The position numbers and the translations under genes were made by a program. The notes beneath the pieces are model-generated. The model was not told the origin of the DNA. It searched no databases and saw only the letters and a list, made by a program, of their open reading frames with translations. Positions 38,153-46,559 of a stretch of DNA of 64,000 bases are shown here, one piece after another. How positions within the stretch are numbered: position 1 is the stretch's first letter; each line of letters opens with the position of its first letter. Source of the stretch: Sulfitobacter albidus (lineage in GTDB: Bacteria > Pseudomonadota > Alphaproteobacteria > Rhodobacterales > Rhodobacteraceae); the NCBI RefSeq assembly GCF_018200035.1, contig NZ_CP073581.1, positions 3,034,501-3,098,500 on the forward strand. Direction: 5' to 3'.

Positions 38153-39370
38153 TTATTTCATCCGGCGATTGCGCGCCGCCAGCAGCTTCAGACGCAGTGC
38201 ATTCAACTGGATAAAGCCTGCCGCGTCTTTTTGATCGTAAGCGCCGGCGTCGTCCTCGAACGTCACATGCGCCTCGGAATAGAGACTGTGATCCGACCAG
38301 CGACCCACGCAGGTCGCCGCCCCTTTGTAGAGTTTCAGACGCACCGTGCCGGTGACGTGCTCCTGGCTCTTGTCGATGGCGGCCTGCAGCATCTCACGCT
38401 CTGGCGAGAACCAGAAACCGTTATAGATCAGCTCAGCGTAGCGCGGCATCAGGCTGTCCTTGAGGTGGCCCGCGCCCGAATCCAGTGTGATCTGTTCGAT
38501 CCCGCGGTGCGCTTCCAGAAGGACGGTGCCGCCCGGCGTCTCGTAGATGCCGCGCGATTTCATCCCTACAAATCGGTTTTCGACAAAATCCAGACGCCCG
38601 ATCCCGTGTTTGCCGCCCAGCTCGTTAAGCTTGGTCAGGATCGTCGCAGGGCTCATCGCTTCGCCATTGATCGACACGGCATCGCCGCGCTCGAAGCCGA
38701 CTTCGATGAATTCGGGCGTGTCCGGCGCATCTTCGGGGGCAACCGTGCGCTGGTAGACGTAATCAGGCGCGGGTTCTGCCGGATCTTCCAGCACTTTGCC
38801 CTCGGAGGAGGTGTGCAGCAGGTTGGCATCCACCGAAAACGGGGCCTCGCCGCGCTTGTCCTTGGCGACGGGGATCTGGTTTTGCTCCGCGAATTCCAGC
38901 AGTTTGGTCCGGCTGGACAAATCCCACTCCCGCCAGGGCGCGATCACCTTGATGTCGGGGTTGAGCGCGTAGGCGGCGAGTTCAAAGCGGACCTGATCGT
39001 TGCCCTTACCGGTTGCGCCGTGGGCCACGGCGTCGGCGCCGGTCTCTGCCGCGATCTCGACCAGACGTTTGGAAATCAGCGGTCGCGCGATCGAGGTGCC
39101 CAGCAGATACAGACCCTCATAAAGCGCATTGGCGCGGAACATCGGGAACACGAAGTCACGCACGAATTCCTCGCGCACGTCCTCGATATAGATCTCGGAC
39201 GCGCCCATCATCTCGGCCTTGGCGCGCGCTGGCTCCAGCTCTTCGCCCTGTCCCAGATCGGCGGTAAAGGTCACGACCTCGCAGCCATATTCGGTTTGCA
39301 GCCACTTCAGGATGATCGAGGTATCAAGACCGCCGGAATAGGCGAGCACGACTTTCTTGGGCGCGGACAT
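38153..39370 (-). CDS. argG: Argininosuccinate synthase
   Basis: A 405-residue ATP-dependent ligase joining citrulline and aspartate in arginine synthesis. The N-terminal ATP-binding loop [11 protein letters not shown] is intact, as are the citrulline/aspartate-site segments [17 protein letters not shown] and [13 protein letters not shown]. The length is typical of the bacterial long form. It diverges from ilvA across 102 bases. Confidence 0.97.
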   Translation of the reverse strand: MSAPKKVVLAYSGGLDTSIILKWLQTEYGCEVVTFTADLGQGEELEPARAKAEMMGASEIYIEDVREEFVRDFVFPMFRANALYEGLYLLGTSIARPLISKRLVEIAAETGADAVAHGATGKGNDQVRFELAAYALNPDIKVIAPWREWDLSSRTKLLEFAEQNQIPVAKDKRGEAPFSVDANLLHTSSEGKVLEDPAEPAPDYVYQRTVAPEDAPDTPEFIEVGFERGDAVSINGEAMSPATILTKLNELGGKHGIGRLDFVENRFVGMKSRGIYETPGGTVLLEAHRGIEQITLDSGAGHLKDSLMPRYAELIYNGFWFSPEREMLQAAIDKSQEHVTGTVRLKLYKGAATCVGRWSDHSLYSEAHVTFEDDAGAYDQKDAAGFIQLNALRLKLLAARNRRMK

Positions 39371-39472
39371 CTGTTTTTCCTTTGTCGGGTTTCGCGCGGT
39401 CGTTATCGGTTTTTGTGTCGCACGGCAAGGTTGATCGGGCTATGACAGGCCATTGCAGAGGGGCCCGGCACC

Positions 39473-40705
39473 ATGAGCGAAGACTTCCAGATGGCGGCAA
39501 TTGCCGCGACCCGTGCGATGCGCGGGGTGTTCCCCGCGACACCTCTGTTGCGCAACGAGATGTTGTCGGAGCGGTACGACGCCGACATCTGGCTCAAGCG
39601 CGAAGACCTCAGCCCGGTGCGATCCTACAAGCTGCGCGGCGCGTTCAACGCCATGCGCAAGCGTGTGGCGGAGCAATCGCTGTTTGTCTGCGCCAGTGCG
39701 GGCAATCACGCGCAGGGCGTTGCGTTCATGTGCAGCCATTTTGGTGTACGCGGTGTGATCTTCATGCCGGTGACGACGCCGCAGCAAAAGATTCAGAAAA
39801 CCAAGATGTTCGGCGGCGACAATATCGAAGTCCGTCTGGTCGGTGACTATTTCGACTTATGCCTCAAGGCCGCGCAGGCCTTTTGCGCGGAGGAAGGTGC
39901 GTACTTCCTGTCGCCCTTCGACGACGACGACGTGATCGAGGGGCAGGCCTCCGTCGCGGTGGAGATAGAGGATCAGTTGGGCGCTTTGCCAGATCATATT
40001 ATCCTGCCCGTGGGTGGGGGCGGATTGTCTGCCGGGATGCGCGGGTTTTTCGGGGATCGCTGTGGCTGGACCTACGTTGAGCCAACGGCGGCGCCCTCTC
40101 TTGATGCCGCGTTGCAAGCGGGTGCGCCGGTCGATCTGTCGCCCATCGGGAATTTTGTCGACGGCGCCGCAGTCGCCAAGATCGGCGCGCGCACCTTTGA
40201 ATGGTTGCGCGACGTGCCGCGCGAAAGCGTCGTGCACCTAAGCGATGACCGTATCTGCACCACCATCGTCGAAATGCTTAATGTCGAGGGCATCGTGCTT
40301 GAACCCGCAGGCGCGATGAGTATCAACGTGCTCGACGAGGTGCGCGAGGTCATCAGGGGCAAAACGGCTGTCTGCGTTGCCACCGGAGGCAATTTCGATT
40401 TCGAACGTCTGCCGGAAGTGAAGGAACGCGCCCAGCGCTACTCCGGCCTGATCAAATATTTCATCCTGCGCCTGCCGCAGCGCCCCGGCGCGCTCAAGGA
40501 TTTCCTCAATCTGCTGGGTCCGCAGGACAATATCACCCGATTTGAGTACATGAAGAAATCGGCGCGCAACTTCGGCTCGGTCCTGATCGGGATCGAAACC
40601 GACGATCCCGGCAACTTTGCCCCGATGTTCGCGGCGATGGATGACGCCGGGTTTACCTATACAGATATCACCAATGATGAGACCGTGGCCCAGTTCGTCA
40701 TCTAG
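39473..40705 (+). CDS. ilvA: Threonine ammonia-lyase (biosynthetic)
   Basis: A 410-residue PLP enzyme deaminating threonine to 2-oxobutanoate for isoleucine synthesis. The PLP lysine is in SYKLRGAFNAM; the glycine-rich phosphate loop is VGGGGLSAG. The C-terminal 80 residues (FILRLPQRPGALKDFLNLL) form one ACT-like regulatory domain, the shorter single-domain version. It is followed 10 bases later by an SDR gene with its own strong ribosome site. Confidence 0.93.
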   Translation: MSEDFQMAAIAATRAMRGVFPATPLLRNEMLSERYDADIWLKREDLSPVRSYKLRGAFNAMRKRVAEQSLFVCASAGNHAQGVAFMCSHFGVRGVIFMPVTTPQQKIQKTKMFGGDNIEVRLVGDYFDLCLKAAQAFCAEEGAYFLSPFDDDDVIEGQASVAVEIEDQLGALPDHIILPVGGGGLSAGMRGFFGDRCGWTYVEPTAAPSLDAALQAGAPVDLSPIGNFVDGAAVAKIGARTFEWLRDVPRESVVHLSDDRICTTIVEMLNVEGIVLEPAGAMSINVLDEVREVIRGKTAVCVATGGNFDFERLPEVKERAQRYSGLIKYFILRLPQRPGALKDFLNLLGPQDNITRFEYMKKSARNFGSVLIGIETDDPGNFAPMFAAMDDAGFTYTDITNDETVAQFVI

Positions 40706-40715
40706 GGAGGGATTC

Positions 40716-41522
40716 ATGGACATCAGCGGCAAAAGCATGGTCATCACCGGGGGCGCGTCGGGCATTGGCGCCGCGCTCGCCCTCCGTGCGGCGGGGGCCG
40801 GTGCGCGGGTTTGTATCGCGGATCTGAACCTCAATGCGGCCCAAACGCTGGCACAAGAGATCGGCGGCATCGCCGTCGTCTGCGATGTTTCGCAAGAGGC
40901 ACAAATCATCGCGGCGATTGGCGCCGCTGAAAAACTACACGGGCCGGTGGACATATTTGTCTCAAACGCCGGTTTAGGGCGCGGAGATCCCTCCCACGCG
41001 GCGTCCGCGCCGGATGCCGATTGGATGCTGAACTGGAACGTGCACGTCATGGCCCATGTCTGGGCCGCGCGGGCGCTGCTGCCCGCGATGATCGCGCGGG
41101 GTTCGGGGTATTTCGTGAATGTCGCCTCTGCCGCGGGGCTGCTCAACCAGATCGGCGATGCGGCCTATTCCGCGACCAAACACGCCGCCGTCAGCTTTGC
41201 CGAATCGCTCAAGATCACCCATGAGGCGGACGGCATCGGCGTGTCGGTCGTGTGTCCGCAATATGTCGCCACGCCGCTGATCGGTCTGGGTGACCGGGAT
41301 GCGGCGGGCAATCTGCTGACTGCCGATCAGGTGGCGCAGACGGTCTGGCAGGGTGTTGCCGACGAAACCTTCGTCATCCTGCCGCACCCTGATGTGGGCA
41401 AATACAACGCCCTGCGCGGGGCCGATCCGGCGCGCTGGATCAAGGGCATGCAGATGCTGCGCGCAAAGGCACTGGCAGAGCAGGGCGGGATCGAGGTCTC
41501 AAGCTTTTACAAGCTGGTTTAA
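40716..41522 (+). CDS. Short-chain dehydrogenase/reductase
   Basis: A 268-residue SDR of the classical type. The cofactor loop GGASGIGAALALRAAG and ADLN after strand beta-2 suggest NAD preference; the catalytic Ser, Tyr and Lys are in NVASAAG and YSATKHA. The substrate cannot be assigned. GGGAGGG precedes the ATG at 40716. It overlaps the convergent Hpt gene by 4 bases. Confidence 0.88.
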   Translation: MDISGKSMVITGGASGIGAALALRAAGAGARVCIADLNLNAAQTLAQEIGGIAVVCDVSQEAQIIAAIGAAEKLHGPVDIFVSNAGLGRGDPSHAASAPDADWMLNWNVHVMAHVWAARALLPAMIARGSGYFVNVASAAGLLNQIGDAAYSATKHAAVSFAESLKITHEADGIGVSVVCPQYVATPLIGLGDRDAAGNLLTADQVAQTVWQGVADETFVILPHPDVGKYNALRGADPARWIKGMQMLRAKALAEQGGIEVSSFYKLV

Positions 41523-41851
41523 CGGCCCTGCCCATTCTCAAGACCCGCGAGAAAGACCAGCTTTGACTCCTCAAAGCTTTCCAGGATCGGGGCGATGGCG
41601 ATTTCTTCGGCACGCCCCTCCATCGCGCGGCTTTCACCGCTCTGGCACAGCTCCGAAAAACTGGTGAAGCCGAGGTTCATCGCCGACCCTTTCAGCATGT
41701 GCAGATCCGCGCCCAGCGTTTCCAGATCAGGCGTATCGCGCAGGCGCCCTATCGTTTCGGACACCTCATCGATAAACAGGGTGACAATATCGGGAAATAC
41801 CTCCGGCCCGATTTCGTCCTGCAAGCTTTTGATCCGATCCCAATCAATCAT
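41519..41851 (-). CDS. Histidine phosphotransfer (Hpt) domain protein
   Basis: A 110-residue single-domain Hpt protein. The phosphorylatable His51 lies in LHMLKGSAMNLGF, the canonical Hpt motif, and the rest is helical. ATG at 41851 is preferred since GGAGGG lies 7 bases upstream; ATG at 41863 is an alternative. It diverges from a REC-PP2C response regulator 136 bases away. The two are natural candidates for one phosphorelay, by context only. Confidence 0.85.
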   Translation of the reverse strand: MIDWDRIKSLQDEIGPEVFPDIVTLFIDEVSETIGRLRDTPDLETLGADLHMLKGSAMNLGFTSFSELCQSGESRAMEGRAEEIAIAPILESFEESKLVFLAGLENGQGR

Positions 41852-41987
41852 CGCGCCCTCCATGAGTTGCGCGTTGATAGAACAAACCTCTTAACAGAGC
41901 GTGATAAGTTTCGAGGGCTTTTTGCATTTCACACGGTGTTAACGGCCACCGGACTAGGACGGTCCTACCTTTGAGGATCGGACGTTT

Positions 41988-43268
41988 ATGCTGACCCCTG
42001 CACAGTGCTCTTCAGACCCAATCCCCGCCCTGCACGAGGGTGCGATCCGCCATGTGCTGGTGGTTGATGACAGCCGTCTGCAGCGCAAGATCCTGACGGC
42101 ATCCCTGACCCGTTGGGGGTTTCAAGTGACCGAGGCTGCCTCGGGCGATGAGGCGCTGGACAAGATTTGTGCGTTGCGCCCGGATCTGGTGCTCAGCGAT
42201 TGGGTCATGCCGGGGATGAGCGGACCTGAACTGTGTCGCCGCGTGCGCGCGGATGCGGAGGCACCCTATTGCTACTTCATCCTGCTGACCACCAAATCAG
42301 AAAAGGCGGAGGTCGCGCACGGTCTCGACAGCGGGGCCGATGATTTCCTGACCAAACCCGTCGATAGCAACGAACTGCGTGCGCGCATTACCGCAGGGGA
42401 ACGACTGCTGGAATTGCAGCGCAATATGGCCATGAGCAATCGCGCGCTTAGCGAGACGCTTGATGAGTTGCAGCGCCTGCACGACCACATCGACAAGGAC
42501 CTCCAAGAAGCGAAACGTCTGCAACAGAGCCTCATTCGCGAACGATTTCGCCAATTCGACGCCGGGAATCTATCGTTGATGCTCCGTTCGTCGGGTCATG
42601 TGGGGGGCGATCTTGTCGGCTTTTTCGACGCGGGCGCCGATCATCTGGGGCTCTTTGCGATTGATGTCTCCGGCCACGGGATCAGCTCTGCGCTGATGAC
42701 GGCGCGTCTTGCGGGTTATCTTTCCAGTGCGGCGCCCGATCAGAATGTGGCGTTGGAGCGTGACGCACGGGGCGCCCTGCGCCCGCGTGCGCCCGACCTC
42801 GTCGTGGCCGAAATGAATGATCTTGTGCTCGACGAGATGGAGACAGAGCATTATTTTACTCTGTTGCTGGGCCATGTCGCGCTGGGCACCGGCCGGGTGA
42901 CCCTGTGTCAGGCTGGCCACCCGCATCCGGCGGTGCAGCGTCGCGACGGGCGGATCGACCATTTTGGTCCCGGCGGTTTTCCCGTGGGTCTGCTGTCAGG
43001 GGTGCAGTTCGAAGCGTTCGAATTCGATCTGACGCCCGGTGACCGCATGCTGATCCTGTCCGACGGTGTGACCGAATGTCCTGGCCCCGATGGCGCCCTG
43101 CTTGAGGAAGAGGGCCTCACCGACCTGATGAACTCCCTCAGGGAGGTGTCTGGCCCGCCGTTTCTGGAAGCACTGATCTGGAAACTGACGGAGTTCAATG
43201 GCAGCGACGATTTCCCCGACGATGTTTCCGCCATTCTGTTTGAATACGCGCCTCAGCCAAAGGCATAG
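41988..43268 (+). CDS. Response regulator with PP2C (SpoIIE-type) phosphatase output
   Basis: 426 residues. The receiver domain (20-135) has acidic Asp27/Asp28, phospho-acceptor Asp71 (LSDWVMPGMSG) and the KP pair near 124. A coiled coil (about 140-185) follows, then a PP2C/SpoIIE phosphatase domain with GGDLVGFF, DVSGHGISSALM and the metal-binding LSDGVTECP, DDVSAILFEY. Such proteins dephosphorylate anti-anti-sigma factors. It is similar in design to RbaY of Rhodobacter capsulatus, but orthology is not shown. Ends convergent with a Nudix gene, overlapping by 16 bases. Confidence 0.88.
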   Translation: MLTPAQCSSDPIPALHEGAIRHVLVVDDSRLQRKILTASLTRWGFQVTEAASGDEALDKICALRPDLVLSDWVMPGMSGPELCRRVRADAEAPYCYFILLTTKSEKAEVAHGLDSGADDFLTKPVDSNELRARITAGERLLELQRNMAMSNRALSETLDELQRLHDHIDKDLQEAKRLQQSLIRERFRQFDAGNLSLMLRSSGHVGGDLVGFFDAGADHLGLFAIDVSGHGISSALMTARLAGYLSSAAPDQNVALERDARGALRPRAPDLVVAEMNDLVLDEMETEHYFTLLLGHVALGTGRVTLCQAGHPHPAVQRRDGRIDHFGPGGFPVGLLSGVQFEAFEFDLTPGDRMLILSDGVTECPGPDGALLEEEGLTDLMNSLREVSGPPFLEALIWKLTEFNGSDDFPDDVSAILFEYAPQPKA

Positions 43269-43693
43269 CGCGTCATGAACATTTGGTCGCCCTCGTTGCC
43301 CAGAACCGCGATGGCGTCATCCGCGGACAGCACGAGCGTTTCGTGCAGCGGCTCTGTCGGGGCGTGGATCTGGCGCACGGGATGCGCCACGTAGACATGG
43401 CAGATCTTCTCGGCCCACAGATCGTATTCCGGCATATAGACAAAACGTCTGAAGGCGCCCAGGCGTCGGGGTCGTGCAATTGTCCAGCCAAGCTCTTCGC
43501 GCACTTCGCGGTGCAGGGCCTGAACCGGGCTTTCGCCCGGATCGATCCCGCCACCGGGAAGCTGGATATCGATGCCGTTGCCGGTTTCAGCCGTCAGCAG
43601 GAACCGACCTTTCAACGGCAGGATCGCGTAGGCGCCCGGCCTGCGGATATAGCGCTGCGATGGCAGCGGTGGCGGTCCGATACGGCGGATCAT
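43253..43693 (-). CDS. Nudix hydrolase
   Basis: A 146-residue Nudix-fold hydrolase of nucleoside diphosphates linked to another moiety. The Nudix box GGIDPGESPVQALHREVREELGW (spread over 23 residues; key Gly, Glu and the REVREE core) matches the consensus. Substrate is unknown. It overlaps the convergent REC-PP2C gene. Confidence 0.87.
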   Translation of the reverse strand: MIRRIGPPPLPSQRYIRRPGAYAILPLKGRFLLTAETGNGIDIQLPGGGIDPGESPVQALHREVREELGWTIARPRRLGAFRRFVYMPEYDLWAEKICHVYVAHPVRQIHAPTEPLHETLVLSADDAIAVLGNEGDQMFMTRYAFG

Positions 43694-43762
43694 GGGGTGC
43701 CCCCTTTTGGTTCAGGCTGATCCGCCCTACATAGTGCCGACACGCGACATTAGGAATGCCCC

Positions 43763-44740
43763 ATGACAGACGCCCCCATCACCGACTGGGACGATACGGT
43801 CCTGCCCTTTCAGCTCGATGCCTCCGACATTCGTGGCCGCATCGCGCGGCTTGATACGGCACTGGGCGGAATCCTTGAACAGCACGATTACCCGCCGCAG
43901 GTCGAGGCGTTGGTGGCTGAGATGGCATTGCTCACCGCGCTGATCGGCCAGACGATCAAGCTGCGGTGGAAGCTGTCGTTGCAGGTGCAGTCAAAGGGGC
44001 CCGTGCGCATGATCGCGACCGATTACTACGGTCCGGAAAAGGAGGGTGGTCCCGCCCGTATCCGTGGCTACGCCAGCTTTGACCGGGACAAGCTGACCGA
44101 TGGCGCGCCCATCGACCAGATCGGTGAGGGGTATTTTGCGGTGATGATCGACCAAGGCAAGGGCATGACACCCTATCAAGGGATCGCGCCGCTGGTCGGT
44201 GGCAGTCTCGCAAAAGCTGCCGAAGCGTATTTTGCCCAGTCCGAACAGCTGCCAACACGGTTTGAACTCAGCTTTGGCAAATCCACCGAAGCGGGCGGCG
44301 AGGAACACTGGCGTGGCGGTGGTGTTATGCTGCAGCACATGCCAAAAGCGTCGCCATTTGCCGCCCAGGGGGAGGGCAGCGGCGAGGTTCTGCAAGCCGA
44401 GGATCTGGTGCAGGGCGACGAGCGGGAGAACTGGAACCGCGCCAACATCCTGCTCGACACCGTCGACGATCTTGAGCTCATCGGCCCTTCGCTTGAGCCG
44501 TCCGGCGTGCTGCTGCGGTTGTTTCACGAAGAACGCCCGCGCGTTTACGATCGCCAGCGCGTACACTTTGGCTGCACCTGTTCCGAGGACCGCGTCCGGC
44601 AAAGCCTGTCGATCTATTCCGCCGCCGATATCGAGACGATGACCACGGACGAGGGCGAGGTCACCGCAGACTGCCAGTTCTGCGGCGCACATTACGTGTT
44701 GGATCCCAAATCCGTCGGGTTCGAGGCCGAGACATCCTGA
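43763..44740 (+). CDS. hslO: Hsp33 redox-regulated chaperone
   Basis: A 325-residue chaperone that is switched on by oxidation in the cytoplasm. The C-terminal zinc site is CTC then about 30 residues and CQFC, the redox switch. N-terminal family segments: GPVRMIATDYYG and YQGIAPLVGGSLAKAAEAYFAQSEQLPT (cited in part). The downstream Nudix gene begins 2 bases after its stop. Confidence 0.95.
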   Translation: MTDAPITDWDDTVLPFQLDASDIRGRIARLDTALGGILEQHDYPPQVEALVAEMALLTALIGQTIKLRWKLSLQVQSKGPVRMIATDYYGPEKEGGPARIRGYASFDRDKLTDGAPIDQIGEGYFAVMIDQGKGMTPYQGIAPLVGGSLAKAAEAYFAQSEQLPTRFELSFGKSTEAGGEEHWRGGGVMLQHMPKASPFAAQGEGSGEVLQAEDLVQGDERENWNRANILLDTVDDLELIGPSLEPSGVLLRLFHEERPRVYDRQRVHFGCTCSEDRVRQSLSIYSAADIETMTTDEGEVTADCQFCGAHYVLDPKSVGFEAETS

Positions 44741-44741
44741 G

Positions 44742-45338
44742 GTGGACCACAGGATCGACCATTTTCGCGCGCGCCTGGCGCAGACCGGTATTGGCTCGTC
44801 TGACTTTGATCTGAACCCCGACACCGTTCTGCCAGAAGGGCGCAAGCTGCGCCCAGCCGGTGTGCTTGCCCCGATTGTGCGGAACGGTGATGCGCTGTCG
44901 CTGCTGCTGACCAAACGCTCTGCCGCGTTGAAACACCATCCCGGCCAGATCGCCTTCCCCGGTGGCAAGCAAGACGAGAGCGATGCGGATGTGATCGCCG
45001 CCGCCCTGCGCGAAGCGCATGAGGAAATCGGCCTGCATCCCGACAATGTCGAGGTGCTTGGCACGCTGGCGCCGCATGAAACCGTCACCAGCTTTTCCGT
45101 TACCCCTGTGATCGGTGTGGTCAAATCGCCGTTCGATATCGTGCCTGAGCCCGGCGAGGTCGAAGAAGTCTTTGCCGTGCCGCTCGATCACGTACTCGAT
45201 CCCGCGAACTATATCGTGGAATCCCGGCGCTGGCGCGGGCAGAAACGCCACTATTTTGTTGTGCCATACGGTCCCTACTACATCTGGGGCGCGACCGCGC
45301 GTATGTTGCGGGCATGGTCCGAGACTCTTCAGAATTGA
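44742..45338 (+). CDS. CoA pyrophosphatase-type Nudix hydrolase
   Basis: A 198-residue Nudix protein of the NudL/CoA-ase group. The UPF0035 motif LTKRSAALKHHPGQIAFPGGK precedes the Nudix box GGKQDESDADVIAAALREAHEE, the arrangement typical of CoA diphosphatases. GTG start at 44742. It overlaps the CCA-adding gene by 25 bases. Confidence 0.9.
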   Translation: MDHRIDHFRARLAQTGIGSSDFDLNPDTVLPEGRKLRPAGVLAPIVRNGDALSLLLTKRSAALKHHPGQIAFPGGKQDESDADVIAAALREAHEEIGLHPDNVEVLGTLAPHETVTSFSVTPVIGVVKSPFDIVPEPGEVEEVFAVPLDHVLDPANYIVESRRWRGQKRHYFVVPYGPYYIWGATARMLRAWSETLQN

Positions 45339-46492
45339 TCGACGCGCCCTGGCTGCATGATCCCGGTACGCAAGCCGTCTGCCGCGCGTTGACCGATGCG
45401 GGGTTCAGGGCCTGTTTTGTTGGCGGCTGTGTGCGCGACGCGCTGCTGGGCGCGCCGGTCAGCGACGTGGATATCGCCACTGACGCGCTGCCAGAAAGGG
45501 TGATTGAGCTAACGACCGCCGCAGGGCTCAAACCCGTGCCCACCGGCATTGATCATGGCACCATCACTGTCGTCGCCGACGGCGTGGGTTATGAGGTCAC
45601 GACATTTCGCCGCGACGTCGAAACCGACGGGCGCCGCGCCGTTGTCGCATTTTCCACCGATCTGGCCGAGGATGCGCGCCGCCGGGATTTCACGATGAAC
45701 GCGCTTTATGCCGATCCCGACGGGCGGGTGATTGATCCGCTGGGGGGCCTGCCCGATCTGCACGCCCGCCGCGTGCGATTTATCGAGGACGCCGACCGCC
45801 GCATCCGCGAGGATTACCTGCGCGCGCTGCGCTATTTCCGCTTTCACGCGTGGTACGGCGACGATACGCGCGGCATGGACGCCGATGCACTTGCCGCCAT
45901 CGCCGCCAACCTTGCCGGGTTAGAGACACTTTCTGCCGAACGGATTGGCGCGGAGATAACCAAATTGCTCACCGCGCCCGACCCCTCGACCGCGATGGGC
46001 GCGATGGGGCAAACGGGCGTTCTGCAAACGCTTCTGCCCGGCGCGGATGCAAAGCTGGCGCTGCTGGTCATTGACGGCGAAGCCCGGCTTGGCCTCCCGC
46101 CCGATTGGCTGCTGCGCCTCGCCGCGCTGGGTGGGCAGGACGTGCCGGACCGCCTGCGCCTGTCGCGCGCGGATACCAAAGAGCTGGCGGTACTGAGGGC
46201 AGCGATTAGTGACGGAACATCCCTATTAGAGACCGCTTTTGCTCACGGCGAAACCGCCGCTATCCGTCAGCACCTGTTCAGCGCAGCACTGTCAGAGATG
46301 CCGCCGGACGCCGCGGCGCTCAACACCATTCGCCATGCCGCGCGCCAGCGTTTCCCCGTCGCCGCACAGGATCTGATGCCCGCCTTTGCCGGCCCTGCGC
46401 TGGGCGCTGAACTCTCCCGGCTGCGCGCGATATGGATCGCGTCGGGCTTCACGCTGGACCGCGCAGCATTGTTGGACCGCTCAACCAAATAG
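45314..46492 (+). CDS. cca: CCA tRNA nucleotidyltransferase / poly(A) polymerase family
   Basis: A 392-residue class II nucleotidyltransferase that adds or repairs the 3' CCA of tRNA. The active site is GGCVRDALLG and DVDIATDA (two metal-binding Asp), with motif RRRDFTMNALY and the helix EDYLRALRYFRFHA. A long C-terminal helical region is typical of the alphaproteobacterial form. I cannot exclude a poly(A) polymerase activity. Its start overlaps the upstream Nudix gene. Confidence 0.92.
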   Translation: MVRDSSELIDAPWLHDPGTQAVCRALTDAGFRACFVGGCVRDALLGAPVSDVDIATDALPERVIELTTAAGLKPVPTGIDHGTITVVADGVGYEVTTFRRDVETDGRRAVVAFSTDLAEDARRRDFTMNALYADPDGRVIDPLGGLPDLHARRVRFIEDADRRIREDYLRALRYFRFHAWYGDDTRGMDADALAAIAANLAGLETLSAERIGAEITKLLTAPDPSTAMGAMGQTGVLQTLLPGADAKLALLVIDGEARLGLPPDWLLRLAALGGQDVPDRLRLSRADTKELAVLRAAISDGTSLLETAFAHGETAAIRQHLFSAALSEMPPDAAALNTIRHAARQRFPVAAQDLMPAFAGPALGAELSRLRAIWIASGFTLDRAALLDRSTK

Positions 46493-46559
46493 GGCAGTGG
46501 CGTAGCCTTTTGCGCCCTAAGCGCGATATGAACACCCAAAGACAATTTTCGGGTGCGGA

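Noticed and set aside
38141..39445. Antisense frame over argG
   Set aside because: argG is complete and in frame on the minus strand; this is its shadow.
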